The position numbers and the translations under genes were made by a program. The notes below the pieces were generated by a model that was not told where the DNA came from, did not search any database, and saw only the letters and a list, made by a program, of their open reading frames with translations. From NCBI RefSeq assembly GCF_017348915.1, contig NZ_CP071383.1, forward strand, positions 930,001 through 994,000: a DNA stretch of 64,000 bases. The letters are read 5' to 3'. Of the stretch, positions 31,169 through 41,836 are shown piece by piece. The stretch's first letter is position 1. Each line of letters begins with the position of its first letter. The DNA is from Leclercia pneumoniae. Its GTDB lineage: Bacteria; Pseudomonadota; Gammaproteobacteria; Enterobacterales; Enterobacteriaceae.

Positions 31169-33031
31169 TCAGGCCAGCCAGCTGCGAATTCTGGCTTCGA
31201 TACCGGCGGCATCAAGACCAATTTCTGCGCGGGCTTCATCCTGGGTGCCCTGGGCAATGAAGTGATCCGGCAGACCAAGGTTCAACACCGGTACTGGCTT
31301 GCGGTTCGCCATCAGCACTTCGTTCACGCCGCTGCCCGCGCCGCCCATAATCGCGTTCTCTTCCAGCGTGACCAGCATCTCGTGACTGGCGGCCATTTCA
31401 AGGATAAGCGCTTCGTCGAGCGGCTTCACAAAGCGCATATCAACCAGAGTCGCGTTTAGCGCGTCGGCGGCCTGAGCGGCTTCCGGCATCAGCGTGCCGA
31501 AGTTCAGGATCGCGACCTTTTCACCGCGACGCCTGATGACGCCTTTGCCAATCGCCATTTTTTGCAGAGGTTCAAGCTCAACGCCCAGGGCGTTACCGCG
31601 CGGGTAGCGAACCGCACTTGGACCGTCCTGATAGTGATAGCCGGTAAACAGCATCTGACGACATTCGTTTTCATCAGACGGGGTCATGATCACCATGTCA
31701 GGAATACAGCGCAGGAACGACAGATCGAATGCGCCCTGATGGGTCTGGCCGTCGGCACCGACAATGCCTGCGCGGTCGATAGCAAACAGCACCGGCAGCT
31801 TCTGGATAGCCACGTCGTGGATCACCTGATCGTAGGCGCGCTGCAGGAAGGTGGAGTAGATCGCCACGATCGGCTTATAGCCGCCAATCGCCAGACCAGC
31901 CGCGAAGGTCACCGCGTGTTGCTCGGCGATCGCCACGTCAAAATATTGATCCGGATATTTTTTAGAGAACTCAACCATGCCGGAGCCTTCGCGCATGGCG
32001 GGCGTAACGGCCATCAGCTTGTTATCTTTCGCTGCGGTTTCACACAGCCAGTCACCAAAGATTTTGGAGTAGCTCGGCATGCCGCCGCTGCTTTTCGGCA
32101 GACAGCCGCTGGTAGGGTCGAACTTCGGTACCGCGTGGAAAGTGATCGGATCTTTTTCCGCCGGTTCGTATCCGCGACCTTTTTTGGTCATGATATGCAG
32201 GAACTGCGGGCCTTTGAGGTCTCGCATGTTCTTGAGCGTAGTGACCAGCCCCAGCACATCGTGGCCATCGACCGGACCGATATAGTTAAAGCCCAGCTCT
32301 TCAAACAGCGTGCCTGGCACGACCATGCCTTTGATATGTTCTTCCGTACGCTTGAGCAGCTCTTTGATCGGCGGTACACCGGAGAAGACTTTTTTACCGC
32401 CTTCACGCAGGGTGGAATAGAGCTTACCGGAGAGCAGTTGCGCCAGATGATTATTGAGCGCGCCGACATTCTCGGAGATCGACATTTCGTTGTCGTTCAG
32501 CACCACCAGCATATCCGGTTTGATATCGCCCGCATGGTTCATTGCCTCGAAGGCCATACCCGCGGTGATCGCCCCGTCACCAATTACGCAGACGGTACGG
32601 CGCTGCTTGTTCTCTTTCTCTGCCGCGACGGCAATGCCGATACCGGCGGAAATTGAGGTGGAGGAGTGACCGACGCTTAAGACGTCGTATTCGCTCTCAC
32701 CGCGCCAGGGGAACGGATGCAGCCCCCCTTTCTGGCGAATGGTGCCAATTTTATCGCGACGGCCAGTAAGAATTTTATGCGGATAAGCCTGATGGCCAAC
32801 ATCCCAAATCAGCTGATCGAAGGGGGTATTGTAGACGTAGTGCAGCGCTACGGTGAGCTCCACCGTGCCAAGCCCGGAGGCGAAGTGGCCGCTGGAACGA
32901 CTTACGCTGTCGAGCAGATAGCGACGTAACTCATCGCACAGCTTCGGCAGGCTCTCTTTCGGCAACAGACGCAACTCCTGGGTGGAGTCAACCAACGCCA
33001 GTGTCGGGTATTTGGCAATATCAAAACTCAT
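31169..33031 (-). CDS. dxs: 1-deoxy-D-xylulose-5-phosphate synthase Dxs
   Basis: A 620-residue thiamine diphosphate enzyme joining pyruvate and glyceraldehyde 3-phosphate, the first step of the MEP isoprenoid pathway and a source for thiamine and pyridoxal. The ThDP motif [18 protein letters not shown]...NDN is near residues 150-185; the transketolase-type catalytic Glu lies in [17 protein letters not shown] 33031 gives [14 protein letters not shown] as in E. coli; the frame has one further Met upstream. It lies 24 bases after ispA in the xseB-ispA-dxs operon. Confidence 0.97.
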   Translation of the reverse strand: MSFDIAKYPTLALVDSTQELRLLPKESLPKLCDELRRYLLDSVSRSSGHFASGLGTVELTVALHYVYNTPFDQLIWDVGHQAYPHKILTGRRDKIGTIRQKGGLHPFPWRGESEYDVLSVGHSSTSISAGIGIAVAAEKENKQRRTVCVIGDGAITAGMAFEAMNHAGDIKPDMLVVLNDNEMSISENVGALNNHLAQLLSGKLYSTLREGGKKVFSGVPPIKELLKRTEEHIKGMVVPGTLFEELGFNYIGPVDGHDVLGLVTTLKNMRDLKGPQFLHIMTKKGRGYEPAEKDPITFHAVPKFDPTSGCLPKSSGGMPSYSKIFGDWLCETAAKDNKLMAVTPAMREGSGMVEFSKKYPDQYFDVAIAEQHAVTFAAGLAIGGYKPIVAIYSTFLQRAYDQVIHDVAIQKLPVLFAIDRAGIVGADGQTHQGAFDLSFLRCIPDMVIMTPSDENECRQMLFTGYHYQDGPSAVRYPRGNALGVELEPLQKMAIGKGVIRRRGEKVAILNFGTLMPEAAQAADALNATLVDMRFVKPLDEALILEMAASHEMLVTLEENAIMGGAGSGVNEVLMANRKPVPVLNLGLPDHFIAQGTQDEARAEIGLDAAGIEARIRSWLA

Positions 33032-33055
33032 CAAAGGCTCATCGAGATATATAGT

Positions 33056-33955
33056 TTATTTATCACGCTGGATTATGTAGTCCGCTAGCGCTTCCAGTGC
33101 CGAGGTGTCCAGTGACTGCGCGGCCAGTTCATTTAGCGACTGGCGGGCATCATCAATCAGATCCCGGGCTTTACGTTGGGCTTGCTCAAGACCCAACAGG
33201 GCGGGGTAGGTACTTTTGCCAAGCTGCTGATCGGCACCCTGACGTTTACCCAATATTGCAGTATCGCCCACGACATCCAGAATGTCATCCTGAACCTGGA
33301 AAGCCAGACCGATACTTTCTGCGTAGCGATCCAGGATCGGCAGGGCGTTACGCCCTTGTTCGCCCGCGCTCAATGCTCCCAGACGAACGGCGGCGCGAAT
33401 CAGTGCCCCGGTCTTGTGGCGATGAATGCGTTCCAGCTGTTCCAGCGTCACCTGGCGCCCTTCGGCTTCCAGATCCAGTGCCTGACCGCCGCACATACCC
33501 GCCACGCCGCTGGCCTGCGCCAGTTCGGAGATCATGGCCAGACGGTCACGATCGGCCACCTCTGCCATCGGCGCATCACTCAGGATAGCAAACGCCAGGG
33601 TTTGTAGCGCATCGCCCGCCAGAATGGCATTCGCTTCGCCAAACTTAATGTGGCAGGTTGGCTGGCCGCGGCGCAGATCGTCATCATCCATCGCCGGTAA
33701 ATCGTCGTGCATTAATGAGTAAGCATGAATACACTCAACGGCGGCCGCGGGGGCGTCCAGCGTTCCGGTGCTGATACCAAACATGTTGCCGGTGGCATAG
33801 ACCAGGAACGGGCGCAGACGTTTGCCGCCCAACAGTGCGCCATAGTGCATGGCGCCGACCAGCGGAGTGTTCTGAAAAGGCTGTGGCTCAATGAAACGGC
33901 GAAGCGCGTCGTTAGCACGCTCGACGCACGTCTGAAGCTGATTCGCAAAATCCAT
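33056..33955 (-). CDS. ispA: Farnesyl diphosphate synthase IspA
   Basis: A 299-residue prenyltransferase that makes geranyl and farnesyl diphosphate. The first aspartate-rich motif is DDLPAMDDDDLRRG (near residue 85) and the second is QVQDDILDVVGD (near residue 225), both required for Mg-diphosphate binding. The start codon directly abuts the xseB stop, so translation is coupled. Confidence 0.97.
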   Translation of the reverse strand: MDFANQLQTCVERANDALRRFIEPQPFQNTPLVGAMHYGALLGGKRLRPFLVYATGNMFGISTGTLDAPAAAVECIHAYSLMHDDLPAMDDDDLRRGQPTCHIKFGEANAILAGDALQTLAFAILSDAPMAEVADRDRLAMISELAQASGVAGMCGGQALDLEAEGRQVTLEQLERIHRHKTGALIRAAVRLGALSAGEQGRNALPILDRYAESIGLAFQVQDDILDVVGDTAILGKRQGADQQLGKSTYPALLGLEQAQRKARDLIDDARQSLNELAAQSLDTSALEALADYIIQRDK

Positions 33956-34198
33956 TTACTCAGCGTCCGGTGTAAAAGGGGTGGGGGCAGCATCTTCGCT
34001 ATTAGTAAGCAGGATCTGCACGCGCTGTTCAGCTTGCTGCAGCTTAACTTGGCCCTGACGCGCCAGCTGCACGCCGCGCTCGAACTCATTCAGCGCCTCT
34101 TCCAGCGGCAGATCGCCATTTTCCAGACGGGTAACGATTTGCTCTAGTTCACCCAGCGTAGTTTCGAAACTGGCGGGTGCGTCATTTTTCTTTGGCAT
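33956..34198 (-). CDS. xseB: Exodeoxyribonuclease VII small subunit XseB
   Basis: An 80-residue helical subunit of exonuclease VII, which degrades single-stranded [30 protein letters not shown] is the conserved family block. It is the first gene of the minus-strand isoprenoid operon, as in E. coli, and is divergent from thiI with a 190-base shared upstream region. XseA is encoded elsewhere. Confidence 0.96.
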   Translation of the reverse strand: MPKKNDAPASFETTLGELEQIVTRLENGDLPLEEALNEFERGVQLARQGQVKLQQAEQRVQILLTNSEDAAPTPFTPDAE

Positions 34199-34388
34199 AG
34201 TGAATTGACTCTACTGTTTTTGCCTGTTCATGGTAACGGACTCAGGCTGATAAGCAAATAACGCGCAATATGCACAGGAGCCGCGCGATGGTGGTATACT
34301 TGCGCGCCTGGATGCAGTCTTCGGTATAGGGGCTGCTGTACTTTTCCATCACAAGCCTCTCAGGGCTTGCCAAAGAACCATTGCCGCC

Positions 34389-35837
34389 ATGAAGTTTATC
34401 ATTAAATTGTTCCCTGAAATCACCATCAAAAGCCAATCTGTGCGTTTGCGCTTTATTAAAATTCTGACCGGGAACATTCGTAACGTATTAAAGCACTATG
34501 ACGAAACCCTCGCTGTGGTTCGCCACTGGGACCACGTTGAAGTGCGCGCCAAAGATGAAAATAAGCGTATTGATATTCGCGATGCGCTCACCCGTATTCC
34601 GGGCATCCACCATATTCTGGAAGTTGAGGACGTGCCGTTCACGTCTCTTCATGACATCTTCGAGAAGGCGCTGGCGCAGTACCGCGACCAGATCGAAGGC
34701 AAAACCTTCTGCGTTCGCGTAAAGCGCCGCGGTAAACATGAATTTAGCTCAATTGAAGCTGAACGCTATGTGGGCGGCGGGCTGAATCAGCACGTTGAAT
34801 CGGCGCGCGTGAAGCTGACCGACCCGGATGTGACCGTTCACCTTGAGATCGAAAACGATCGCCTGTTGCTGGTGAAAGGGCGCTACGAAGGGATTGGCGG
34901 TTTCCCCATCGGTACCCAGGAAGATGTGCTGTCGCTTATCTCCGGTGGGTTCGACTCCGGCGTATCCAGCTATATGCTTATGCGTCGCGGTTGTCGTGTG
35001 CACTACTGTTTCTTTAATCTGGGTGGCGCCGCGCATGAAATCGGCGTTCGTCAGGTTGCACACTATCTGTGGAACCGCTTTGGTAGCTCCCACCGCGTGC
35101 GTTTTGTGGCGATAAACTTCGAACCCGTGGTCGGCGAGATCCTCGAGAAAGTGGAAGATGGCCAGATGGGGGTGATACTGAAGCGCATGATGGTGCGTGC
35201 GGCCTCCCAGGTTGCTGAGCGCTACGGCGTGCAGGCGCTGGTCACCGGCGAAGCGCTGGGACAGGTTTCCAGCCAGACGCTGACCAACCTGCGCCTGATC
35301 GACAACGTCTCTGATACTCTGATTCTCCGCCCGCTGATCTCTCACGATAAAGAGCATATCATCGACCTGGCGCGTGAAATCGGTACCGCTGACTTCGCCC
35401 GCACCATGCCGGAATATTGTGGCGTGATTTCAAAAAGTCCAACGGTGAAAGCGGTGAAGGGAAAAATCGAAGCGGAAGAAGAAAACTTCGACTTCAGTAT
35501 CCTGGATAAAGTGGTCGCCGAAGCGTCCAATATCGATATTCGCGAAATTGCTCAGCAGACCGAGCAGGACGTTGTGGAAGTGGAAACCGTGAAAGGTTTT
35601 AGCGCTAACGATGCGATTCTGGATATCCGCTCTATTGATGAACAGGATGACAAACCACTGCAGGTTGAGGGTGTGGAGGTGGTTTCACTGCCATTCTACA
35701 AACTGAGCACGAAGTTTGGTGACCTCGACCAGAACAAAACGTATTTGCTGTGGTGTGAGCGTGGGGTGATGAGCCGCCTGCAGGCGCTCTATCTCCGCGA
35801 ACAGGGCTTTGCCAACGTGAAGGTGTATCGCCCGTAA
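34389..35837 (+). CDS. thiI: tRNA uridine 4-sulfurtransferase ThiI
   Basis: A 482-residue enzyme that adds sulfur for 4-thiouridine at position 8 of tRNA and for the thiazole of thiamine. A THUMP RNA-binding domain covers roughly residues 60-165, the PP-loop ATP motif is [14 protein letters not shown], and the C-terminal rhodanese domain ends with the persulfide Cys in [12 protein letters not shown]. Length equals the E. coli protein. The bases across the stop codon are tandemly duplicated (35820-35850). Confidence 0.97.
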   Translation: MKFIIKLFPEITIKSQSVRLRFIKILTGNIRNVLKHYDETLAVVRHWDHVEVRAKDENKRIDIRDALTRIPGIHHILEVEDVPFTSLHDIFEKALAQYRDQIEGKTFCVRVKRRGKHEFSSIEAERYVGGGLNQHVESARVKLTDPDVTVHLEIENDRLLLVKGRYEGIGGFPIGTQEDVLSLISGGFDSGVSSYMLMRRGCRVHYCFFNLGGAAHEIGVRQVAHYLWNRFGSSHRVRFVAINFEPVVGEILEKVEDGQMGVILKRMMVRAASQVAERYGVQALVTGEALGQVSSQTLTNLRLIDNVSDTLILRPLISHDKEHIIDLAREIGTADFARTMPEYCGVISKSPTVKAVKGKIEAEEENFDFSILDKVVAEASNIDIREIAQQTEQDVVEVETVKGFSANDAILDIRSIDEQDDKPLQVEGVEVVSLPFYKLSTKFGDLDQNKTYLLWCERGVMSRLQALYLREQGFANVKVYRP

Positions 35838-35850
35838 GGTGTATCGCCCG
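35820..35850. repeat. 15-base tandem duplication across the thiI stop
   Basis: AAGGTGTATCGCCCG occurs at 35820-35834 and again at 35836-35850, separated by one T. The first copy encodes the last residues (KVYRP) and the stop begins at the junction, so the second copy is untranslated. It looks like a small recent slippage duplication. Confidence 0.8.
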
Positions 35851-35859
35851 CAATACGAT

Positions 35860-35890
35860 AACGGCAACCTCAGGGTTGCCGTTTTTTATT
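35860..35890. terminator. Terminator between thiI and yajL
   Basis: AACGGCAACC and GGTTGCCGTT form a perfect 10-base stem closed by TCAG, followed by TTTTATT. It overlaps the last bases of the converging yajL. Confidence 0.92.
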
Positions 35891-36476
35891 CGTAGTAATT
35901 ATAAATGCCCGCCGCCATAACCAGTTGAGATGCCACTTCATGGGCTTTCTCGCGTCCAGCCAGTAGCTGAATAATCTTCAGCGCAAAATCAATCGATGTA
36001 CCCGGCCCCTGGCTGGTTAACAGATTGACGCGCGGATCCCAGACCACGCGTTTATCCACCCATTGCTCTTCGGGGATACGATCTTTAAGCGTCGGGAAAC
36101 CCGTCATGTTGCCGACAGGAAACAGGTTATGAGGCACAAGCACCGTGCCCGCTGCGGCGCAAATGGCCGCGACGATACGCCCGGAAAGATGGAACTGACG
36201 CACGGTCTCTACCAGCAGGGGGCTGTCCCGAAAACACTCTGCCCCCTTCAGGCCACCCGGTAACACGATGATGTCGTAATCACCATCCGCCACCTCTACC
36301 AGCGGGGCATCGGCCAGGAGCTTCACGCCGCGTGAACAGACAATTGCCAGGTTACCATCGCTGGCTACGCTGGCGGTGGTAACGTTAATGCCGCCGCGCA
36401 CCAGTAAATCAATGGTCGTGACTGCTTCGGTCTCTTCGCTACCAGGGGCGAGGCATACCAGTGCCGACGCGCTCAT
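35886..36476 (-). CDS. yajL: DJ-1/PfpI family protein YajL
   Basis: A 196-residue member of the DJ-1 (Parkinson protein 7) family, in E. coli a redox-sensitive chaperone with reported protein/nucleotide deglycase activity. The nucleophile-elbow cysteine is in [11 protein letters not shown] (about Cys106), with the supporting Glu in the early SEETEAV. ATG 36476 gives [15 protein letters not shown], the family N-terminus; the much longer upstream frame overlaps panE and is not coding. It overlaps panE by 38 bases on the same strand. Confidence 0.95.
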   Translation of the reverse strand: MSASALVCLAPGSEETEAVTTIDLLVRGGINVTTASVASDGNLAIVCSRGVKLLADAPLVEVADGDYDIIVLPGGLKGAECFRDSPLLVETVRQFHLSGRIVAAICAAAGTVLVPHNLFPVGNMTGFPTLKDRIPEEQWVDKRVVWDPRVNLLTSQGPGTSIDFALKIIQLLAGREKAHEVASQLVMAAGIYNYYE

Positions 36477-37350
36477 ACTCACTCTCCTTACGTTTAACCA
36501 TGTCATACAGACGGGCGTTTTCCGGCACGCTAATGCCGTGGGCTCGCGCTCGTTTAAGTAAATACCCGGTAATATAATCGATCTCAGTGTGACGCTGGGC
36601 ACGCACATCCTGCAGCATTGAAGAGATATTTTCTGCTGTACTTTCAATAACCTGATCGACGTAATAACGGAGATCGTCAGCGGAGGTGTGTAAGCCTTCT
36701 CGCTCCACCACCGACGCGACCTCCGCGCAGAGCGTGGCCACCAGCTGCGGATGATTTTTTAATTCGCCGTTTGGACAATTCCAGAGCGCCGTCAGGGGAT
36801 TGATCACGCAGTTTACCGCCAGCTTACGCCAGAGCTGTGGACGAATATGATTATGCCAGGCCACATCGGGTAAAACGTCCTGCAGCGTATCGGCCAGGTA
36901 GCTGTAATCCCCATCCTGCGCCCGGGCCGGGCCAATATGGGTGACGCCGCCCGCGACGTGAACAATGATATTGCCATCGCGCCGCGCCGCGTGCGTGGTG
37001 GTGGCCATCAAAAGCGGCTGGTGGATACTTTTTAGCTCATCAATGGTGCCCATACCGTTATGCAGCAACAACACAGGGGATGAGGCGGGTAGCGTGGCGG
37101 CCAGCGCTTTAACGGCATCGGAAACTTGCCAGGCCTTCAGGGTCACCAGCAGCATATCGCTCTGGGCGAGAAAATCGGGATCGTTGGCGGTAAGCGATTC
37201 ATTAAAAATCGTCCCGTCCTCTTCAATCAGGTTCACACTGCAATAAGGCTGGGGCACGCGCAACCAACCCTGAACATCGTGACCATGCTTACGCAGCGCA
37301 GTAAGCCAAAGCTGGCCCAGGGCTCCGCATCCAAGCACAGTAATTTTCAT
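36439..37350 (-). CDS. panE: 2-dehydropantoate 2-reductase PanE
   Basis: A 303-residue NADPH-dependent enzyme making pantoate for pantothenate and coenzyme A. The N-terminal nucleotide-binding motif GCGALGQLW starts at residue 8, and the catalytic Lys is in [25 protein letters not shown]. It precedes yajL with an overlap, as in E. coli, and is divergent from yajQ. Confidence 0.96.
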   Translation of the reverse strand: MKITVLGCGALGQLWLTALRKHGHDVQGWLRVPQPYCSVNLIEEDGTIFNESLTANDPDFLAQSDMLLVTLKAWQVSDAVKALAATLPASSPVLLLHNGMGTIDELKSIHQPLLMATTTHAARRDGNIIVHVAGGVTHIGPARAQDGDYSYLADTLQDVLPDVAWHNHIRPQLWRKLAVNCVINPLTALWNCPNGELKNHPQLVATLCAEVASVVEREGLHTSADDLRYYVDQVIESTAENISSMLQDVRAQRHTEIDYITGYLLKRARAHGISVPENARLYDMVKRKESEYERVGTGMPRPW

Positions 37351-37478
37351 TGTTCCTCCTCACCTGCAACTGCGCCAGGTGTTACGGCCTAAGTATAGCG
37401 CCGCCAGCTAAGCTTCTGTTGAGTTATGCCTCGTAGCGGGTATTATGCAACGCAACAAATATGAAGGGAGAAGAAAAG

Positions 37479-37970
37479 ATGCCATCTTTCGATATTGTTT
37501 CTGAAGTGGACATTCAGGAAGTGCGTAACGGCGTGGATAACGCTAGCCGTGAAGTCGAGTCACGTTTCGATTTTCGGGGCGTTGAGGCCACTTTCGAGCT
37601 GAATGACGCAAATAAGAGCATTAAGGTGCTCAGCGAGTCCGATTTCCAGGTAAACCAGTTGCTGGATATTTTGCGTGCCAAGCTGCTGAAACGCGGCATT
37701 GAAGGTACCTCACTGGATGTTCCGGAAGAGTTCGTCCACAGTGGTAAAACCTGGTTTGTTGAAGCCAAACTGAAGCAGGGCATTGAGAGCGCGGTGCAGA
37801 AGAAAATCGTTAAGCTCATCAAAGACAGCAAGCTGAAAGTGCAGGCGCAAATCAAGGGTGAAGAGATTCGCGTAACCGGTAAATCCCGTGACGATCTGCA
37901 GTCCGTGATGGCTCTGGTGCGAGGCGGCGATCTGGGGCAGCCGTTCCAGTTTAAAAACTTCCGTGATTAA
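37479..37970 (+). CDS. yajQ: Nucleotide-binding protein YajQ
   Basis: A 163-residue protein of the UPF0234 family, made of two ferredoxin-like folds. Family members bind nucleotides, including c-di-GMP in Xanthomonas. [21 protein letters not shown] opens the protein and [14 protein letters not shown] closes it, as in E. coli. ATG 37479 is preceded by GGGAGAAGAAA, whereas a start at 37461 would begin inside this ribosome-binding region. Confidence 0.95.
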   Translation: MPSFDIVSEVDIQEVRNGVDNASREVESRFDFRGVEATFELNDANKSIKVLSESDFQVNQLLDILRAKLLKRGIEGTSLDVPEEFVHSGKTWFVEAKLKQGIESAVQKKIVKLIKDSKLKVQAQIKGEEIRVTGKSRDDLQSVMALVRGGDLGQPFQFKNFRD

Positions 37971-37971
37971 T

Positions 37972-38002
37972 AAAAAAGCCCGGTCGGACCGGGCTTTTTT
38001 TT
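37972..38002. terminator. Bidirectional terminator between yajQ and yajR
   Basis: AAAAAAGCCCGGTC and GACCGGGCTTTTTT form a long stem with minimal loop (CG centre), with A-run and T-run flanks. It serves both converging genes. Confidence 0.94.
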
Positions 38003-39362
38003 AGGCTTTCACTGCCTGCTCCACTTCGAAACGGTTAGTCACCTTGCTGTCAATTTTGACGTAGGCACTGCGCTCTTCCGCGGCAATAAGAACTTCACTT
38101 ACGCCTTCAGTGGATTCAAGACGCTGTTTCAGCGCTTCACTTATCTCAACGCCATCAGGAATTTCGATCCGCAGGCTGCTTACGTAACGGGGCTCTTTCA
38201 TGGTGGTGGCAACAAACAGCCAGACCATGGCCAGCAGTGCGCCCGCGAGGAAGACCGTTTGTGAGTCAAACAGACCATCTACCCAGCCCCCAAGCGAGCC
38301 GCCAATGGCCACCCCAAGAAACTGGCTGGTGGAATAAATGCCCATCGCCGTCCCTTTATAACCGGCCGGAGACTCTTTACTGATCAGCGACGGCAGCAGC
38401 GCTTCCATCAGGTTAAAAGCGAGGAAGAAGAGTTGTACGCCGGCTACCAGCTCCCAAAAGTGCGGGCCGGAGCCCCAAAGTACGATCTCGGCAATGAGCA
38501 ATATCGCCACGCAACCGATAAAGACGCGCTTCATCTTACGCTTCACTTCGGCATAGATAATAAATGGCACCACCGAGACGAACGAAATCAGCATCGTCAC
38601 GAGGTAAATCTTCCAGTGCTCTGCCGCCGGAAAACCTGCCGCGGCAAGCTGTCCTGGCAGGGCGACAAAGGTCGACATCAGCAGAATATGCAGGCACATA
38701 ATGCCGAAGTTAAGCTTGAGCAGGCGCGGCTCCATGAGCACTTTGCTGAAGCAGCCTTTCACCATCCCCGACTCACGGTTAAGGACGTGATTTTTACTGT
38801 CCGGCACTACCCACAGCGTTAAGGCAATACCGATAGTCGCCAGTATGGCAATCATCCAGAACAGGGCATGCAGACCCAGCTTGTGCGTAATAACCGGGCC
38901 GAGCACCATCGCTATGGCAAAGGTAACCCCGAAACTCACGCCAATAAAGGCCATTGCTTTGGTGCGGTTTTGTTCGCGCGTTAAGTCTGACAACAGTGCC
39001 ATCACGGCGGCGGCTATCGCGCCGGAACCTTGCAGCGCGCGGCCAAGAATAATACCCCAGATAGAGTGGGAGAGGGCGGCGATAACGCTACCCAGCACGA
39101 AGACCAGCAATCCGCCCACAATTAACGGCTTGCGACCTACGCGGTCAGAGAGCAGACCGAAGGGGATCTGGAAGATGGCCTGGGCCAGGCCATAGATGCC
39201 AATCGCCAGACCAATCAATGCTTCGCTGGCACCCTGCAGCGCCATACCATACGTAGTCAGAACGGGCAGGACCATAAACATGCCGAGCATACGCAGTGAG
39301 AAAACAGTCCCTAAACCCCAGGTGGCGCGCAACTCGCCCGGCGTCATTTTATAATCGTTCAT
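38001..39362 (-). CDS. yajR: MFS transporter YajR
   Basis: A 453-residue major facilitator superfamily protein with twelve membrane segments and a C-terminal soluble ferredoxin-like YAM domain (about residues 388-453; VSSLRIEIPDGVEISEALKQRL). Motif A, GLLSDRVGRKPLIVGG, lies after the second membrane helix. The E. coli structure is known but the substrate is not. The ATG at 39362 (MNDYKMTPGELRATWG) agrees with E. coli. It marks the left edge of the accessory segment; in E. coli cyoE is the next gene. Confidence 0.95.
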   Translation of the reverse strand: MNDYKMTPGELRATWGLGTVFSLRMLGMFMVLPVLTTYGMALQGASEALIGLAIGIYGLAQAIFQIPFGLLSDRVGRKPLIVGGLLVFVLGSVIAALSHSIWGIILGRALQGSGAIAAAVMALLSDLTREQNRTKAMAFIGVSFGVTFAIAMVLGPVITHKLGLHALFWMIAILATIGIALTLWVVPDSKNHVLNRESGMVKGCFSKVLMEPRLLKLNFGIMCLHILLMSTFVALPGQLAAAGFPAAEHWKIYLVTMLISFVSVVPFIIYAEVKRKMKRVFIGCVAILLIAEIVLWGSGPHFWELVAGVQLFFLAFNLMEALLPSLISKESPAGYKGTAMGIYSTSQFLGVAIGGSLGGWVDGLFDSQTVFLAGALLAMVWLFVATTMKEPRYVSSLRIEIPDGVEISEALKQRLESTEGVSEVLIAAEERSAYVKIDSKVTNRFEVEQAVKA

Positions 39363-39368
39363 TACCAC

Positions 39369-40804
39369 CTCAACCTAAAAGCAGGCCATAGTTTAGGTGG
39401 GGTGATAAGTGCGGTAAATAGATGTTTGTTAAAATATATTAAGTAAACGTTAATGTTAGCGTTTTTCAGCCAGATAAATGTGGGCATTGAGGCACGAAAT
39501 GCAAAATTGTAACGTTAGCAGAGTCAAGAAAGGCTTCCGTCTTGTTAACCTTTATCTCTCTTGATGTGTTTGAATCAAATCTCTTCCAATCGAATGCGGT
39601 AGTGTTCAGGCATTATCTTGTTCGCCCAAAGAATTCATAACAGTAATAAGTTTGGCTATCCGCGTCGTAGATGAAGGGGATTAACGATCTCTTTACCCGT
39701 TATAAGTTATTTAAAAATTTATGGCGGCTATCTGCTGCAAACGCAAAGTCATGGGCATAGTGATGCTGTCATGCAGGTGATTGCACTGATAATCCGCATT
39801 GACTGGAATAAAATATATTTATCCAATTTATAAGTCTGATACTAACATTTTTATTCCGAATGTGTTCTTTTGACCTGCTTCGATAGAGTGGATTCAATAT
39901 AAATAGGATATTTAAACGACAGAATTATTGAAGGTATATAATAGTTTCTTGCACTGTATTTATCGATAGCTGTGAAAAGGATATTCATTTTGGGTTTACA
40001 AGAGCGGTGTGCCGAAAACGGTTTTAACGCTAAAGCGACGATTTTACTGAGTAACTTTTTAGAATAACGAAATGTATTAATGGTGCGAAAAGCAGACTAA
40101 TTGAATATAAACATAATATGAAGCATGTTGTTTTTATCTCTTCAGTATGTGAAATGGATATGAATATACGGCGATGAAAGTTTTAGATAAAACGTGATTT
40201 ACTTCATTAATGGTTCATTTTGGCTGCATGTAATTGAAAAACATAACTTTGTTTTGTGTTTTTTAATTGATAAATAGTTGCGGCTAAATTCATTCTCATT
40301 TTTTTATATAATTCATTAAGAAAAGTGTTGATTCACGTTTTCGTCACAGAATTCAGTGCTTATTCACTATTGTATTAATCTCGTTGCGATTAAAATTCTG
40401 CTGTCAAAGAGGTTGGGTGACATTATACATTATTTAGATGTTCGATTTGAACATCTAACAAAGAAGATCTGCATCGAAATTTTGCTCAGTAACTATACGT
40501 GTCCTGAACAGGGAGGCGTGAGTTCTCAGGCATATTTACTTTGTGGTGAAGCTATTGGGTGGTGTTAATTGTTGCGCCATGAAATTAGTTTCATTAAGGG
40601 CGGATTTAAATTCATTATTTTGCCTGATCTTTTTGAGTTAATGAGGTCGGCATGGCATGACCTTGTAGCATAGTTTATTAACACATAATTGAATGTACCT
40701 GCGGCATGAAATGGCCAAAAGGGAGACGCTTTTGAATTAAAGTTCAGTGTTGGGTTTCCTTTGGTCTGGGTATTAACAACATAATTTTTACTTGATAGGT
40801 TTAT
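39369..40804. other. AT-rich segment without convincing genes
   Basis: About 1.4 kb between yajR and the truncated exoprotein gene. It is much richer in A+T than the core genes and full of stop codons in all frames. The longest open frame (GTG 40356 to 40568, 70 codons) has no internal Met, no ribosome-binding site and no recognisable motif. One strong palindrome lies at 40434-40458. No gene for an exoprotein transporter (TpsB) is seen. Horizontally acquired DNA silenced by H-NS, or decayed remnants, would look like this. Confidence 0.6.
40434..40458. repeat. 10-base perfect inverted repeat
   Basis: TTAGATGTTC and GAACATCTAA are exact inverted copies around GATTT. It lies about 350 bases upstream of the truncated exoprotein start. 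It could be a regulator-binding site or an RNA hairpin; there is no T-run for termination on either side. Confidence 0.6.
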
Positions 40805-40966
40805 ATGAAAAATAGCGAAAACAAATGTAAGGCAATCAGATTAAATCCTATTGCTGCTTCACTGTTAATGCTGATGCCAGTAATGGCGCAGGCGGCCGAT
40901 ATTACAATGGTTGATGGCAATGTAACCAGAGCAGCTAACGGTACAACTATGAATCGCCACAGATAA
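40805..40966 (+). pseudogene. N-terminal fragment of a secreted exoprotein, cut by the IS element
   Basis: ATG 40805 begins MKNSENKCKAIRLNP, followed by a hydrophobic core (IAASLLMLMPVMA) and a likely signal cleavage site AQA-A at residues 28-31, then DITMVDGNVTRAANGTT. The native frame is lost at the IS end (base 40950) after 48-49 codons, and a stop follows inside the element at 40964-40966. A signal peptide with a lysine-rich start and an early ANGT segment recalls the start of two-partner-secretion exoproteins (haemagglutinin or CdiA type), or an autotransporter, but too little remains to assign it. No matching downstream part is seen beyond the IS. Confidence 0.5.
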
Positions 40967-40967
40967 T

Positions 40968-41780
40968 CTAGACACTTCCGAGCCGCTGATAATATTGTTT
41001 TTCGTATTCAGTTGGTGGCATATGATCACTCGAACCATGCCGACGCTTACTGTTATAAAATATTTCGATGTAATCAAAAATATCACCGCGAGCTTCTTCT
41101 CGCGTTCCGTAGATCTTTTTCTTTATCCGTTCACGTTTCAGTAGCTGGAAAAAACTTTCTGCGACTGCGTTGTCATGACAGTTACCGCGACGGCTCATAC
41201 TGCCCTCCAGCCCGTGTGATTTCAGGAACGACTGCCACTCATAGCTTGTGTACTGACTGCCTTGATCAGAATGAACCAGCACCTGCTTTTGAGGATTACG
41301 TCGCCACACGGCCATCAGAAGTGCATTCAGGACAATATCCTTTGTCATCCGGGGCTGCATTGACCAGCCAATAACTTTGCGCGAGAACAGGTCAACAACC
41401 ACAGCCAGATACAGCCAGCCTTCGTGAGTCCGGATGTAGGTGATGTCCGTTACCCAACGCTCATCCGGTGCTTCCGGGTTGAACTGCCGCTGGAGCCTGT
41501 TGGGCGTCACGATGCTGGTTTCACCCTTACGTGCCCGTGGGCTACGGTACCCGACCTGAGCCCTTATCCCGGCACGCTTCATCAGTCGCCAGACACGGTT
41601 AACTCCGCACTGTTGTCCGGTATCCCGCAGGTCGAGGTGGATCTTGCGATAACCATAAACGCAACCCGACTCCAGCCAGAACTGCTTTATCAGCCCCGTC
41701 AGCCTCAGGTCAGCATGATGCCGCCGTGAATCCGGCTGCTGAAGCCAGGCGTAAAAACCACTCGGATGCACATCCAGCAC
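40968..41780 (-). CDS. IS3-family transposase OrfB (catalytic part of OrfAB)
   Basis: A 270-residue DDE integrase-type transposase. The catalytic residues are seen in WVTDITYIRT (Asp), LVHSDQGSQYTS (Asp) and NAVAESFFQLLKRE (Glu), with HTH_21 region upstream. The first possible start is GTG 41780, but the open frame continues upstream to overlap orfA (KAVRLRYAFIRDNTYCWPVRLLCRVLDVHPSG), as expected for a fusion made by -1 frameshifting at the A-run at 41870-41876. Confidence 0.92.
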   Translation of the reverse strand: MLDVHPSGFYAWLQQPDSRRHHADLRLTGLIKQFWLESGCVYGYRKIHLDLRDTGQQCGVNRVWRLMKRAGIRAQVGYRSPRARKGETSIVTPNRLQRQFNPEAPDERWVTDITYIRTHEGWLYLAVVVDLFSRKVIGWSMQPRMTKDIVLNALLMAVWRRNPQKQVLVHSDQGSQYTSYEWQSFLKSHGLEGSMSRRGNCHDNAVAESFFQLLKRERIKKKIYGTREEARGDIFDYIEIFYNSKRRHGSSDHMPPTEYEKQYYQRLGSV

Positions 41781-41836
41781 CCGACAAAGCAGTCGGACAG
41801 GCCAGCAATAGGTGTTGTCACGGATAAAGGCGTACC

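Noticed and set aside
31562-32656. 364-codon plus-strand open frame opposite dxs
   Set aside because: It is wholly antisense to the well-conserved dxs gene and has no recognisable domain; it arises from codon bias on the other strand.
34199-34388. Possible structured RNA or riboswitch before thiI
   Set aside because: Only a short weak hairpin is visible and no TPP riboswitch core was found; the gap is better read as divergent xseB/thiI promoters.
40356-40568. 70-codon open frame in the AT-rich region
   Set aside because: It starts at GTG, has no further Met, no ribosome-binding site and no recognisable motif; treated as chance.
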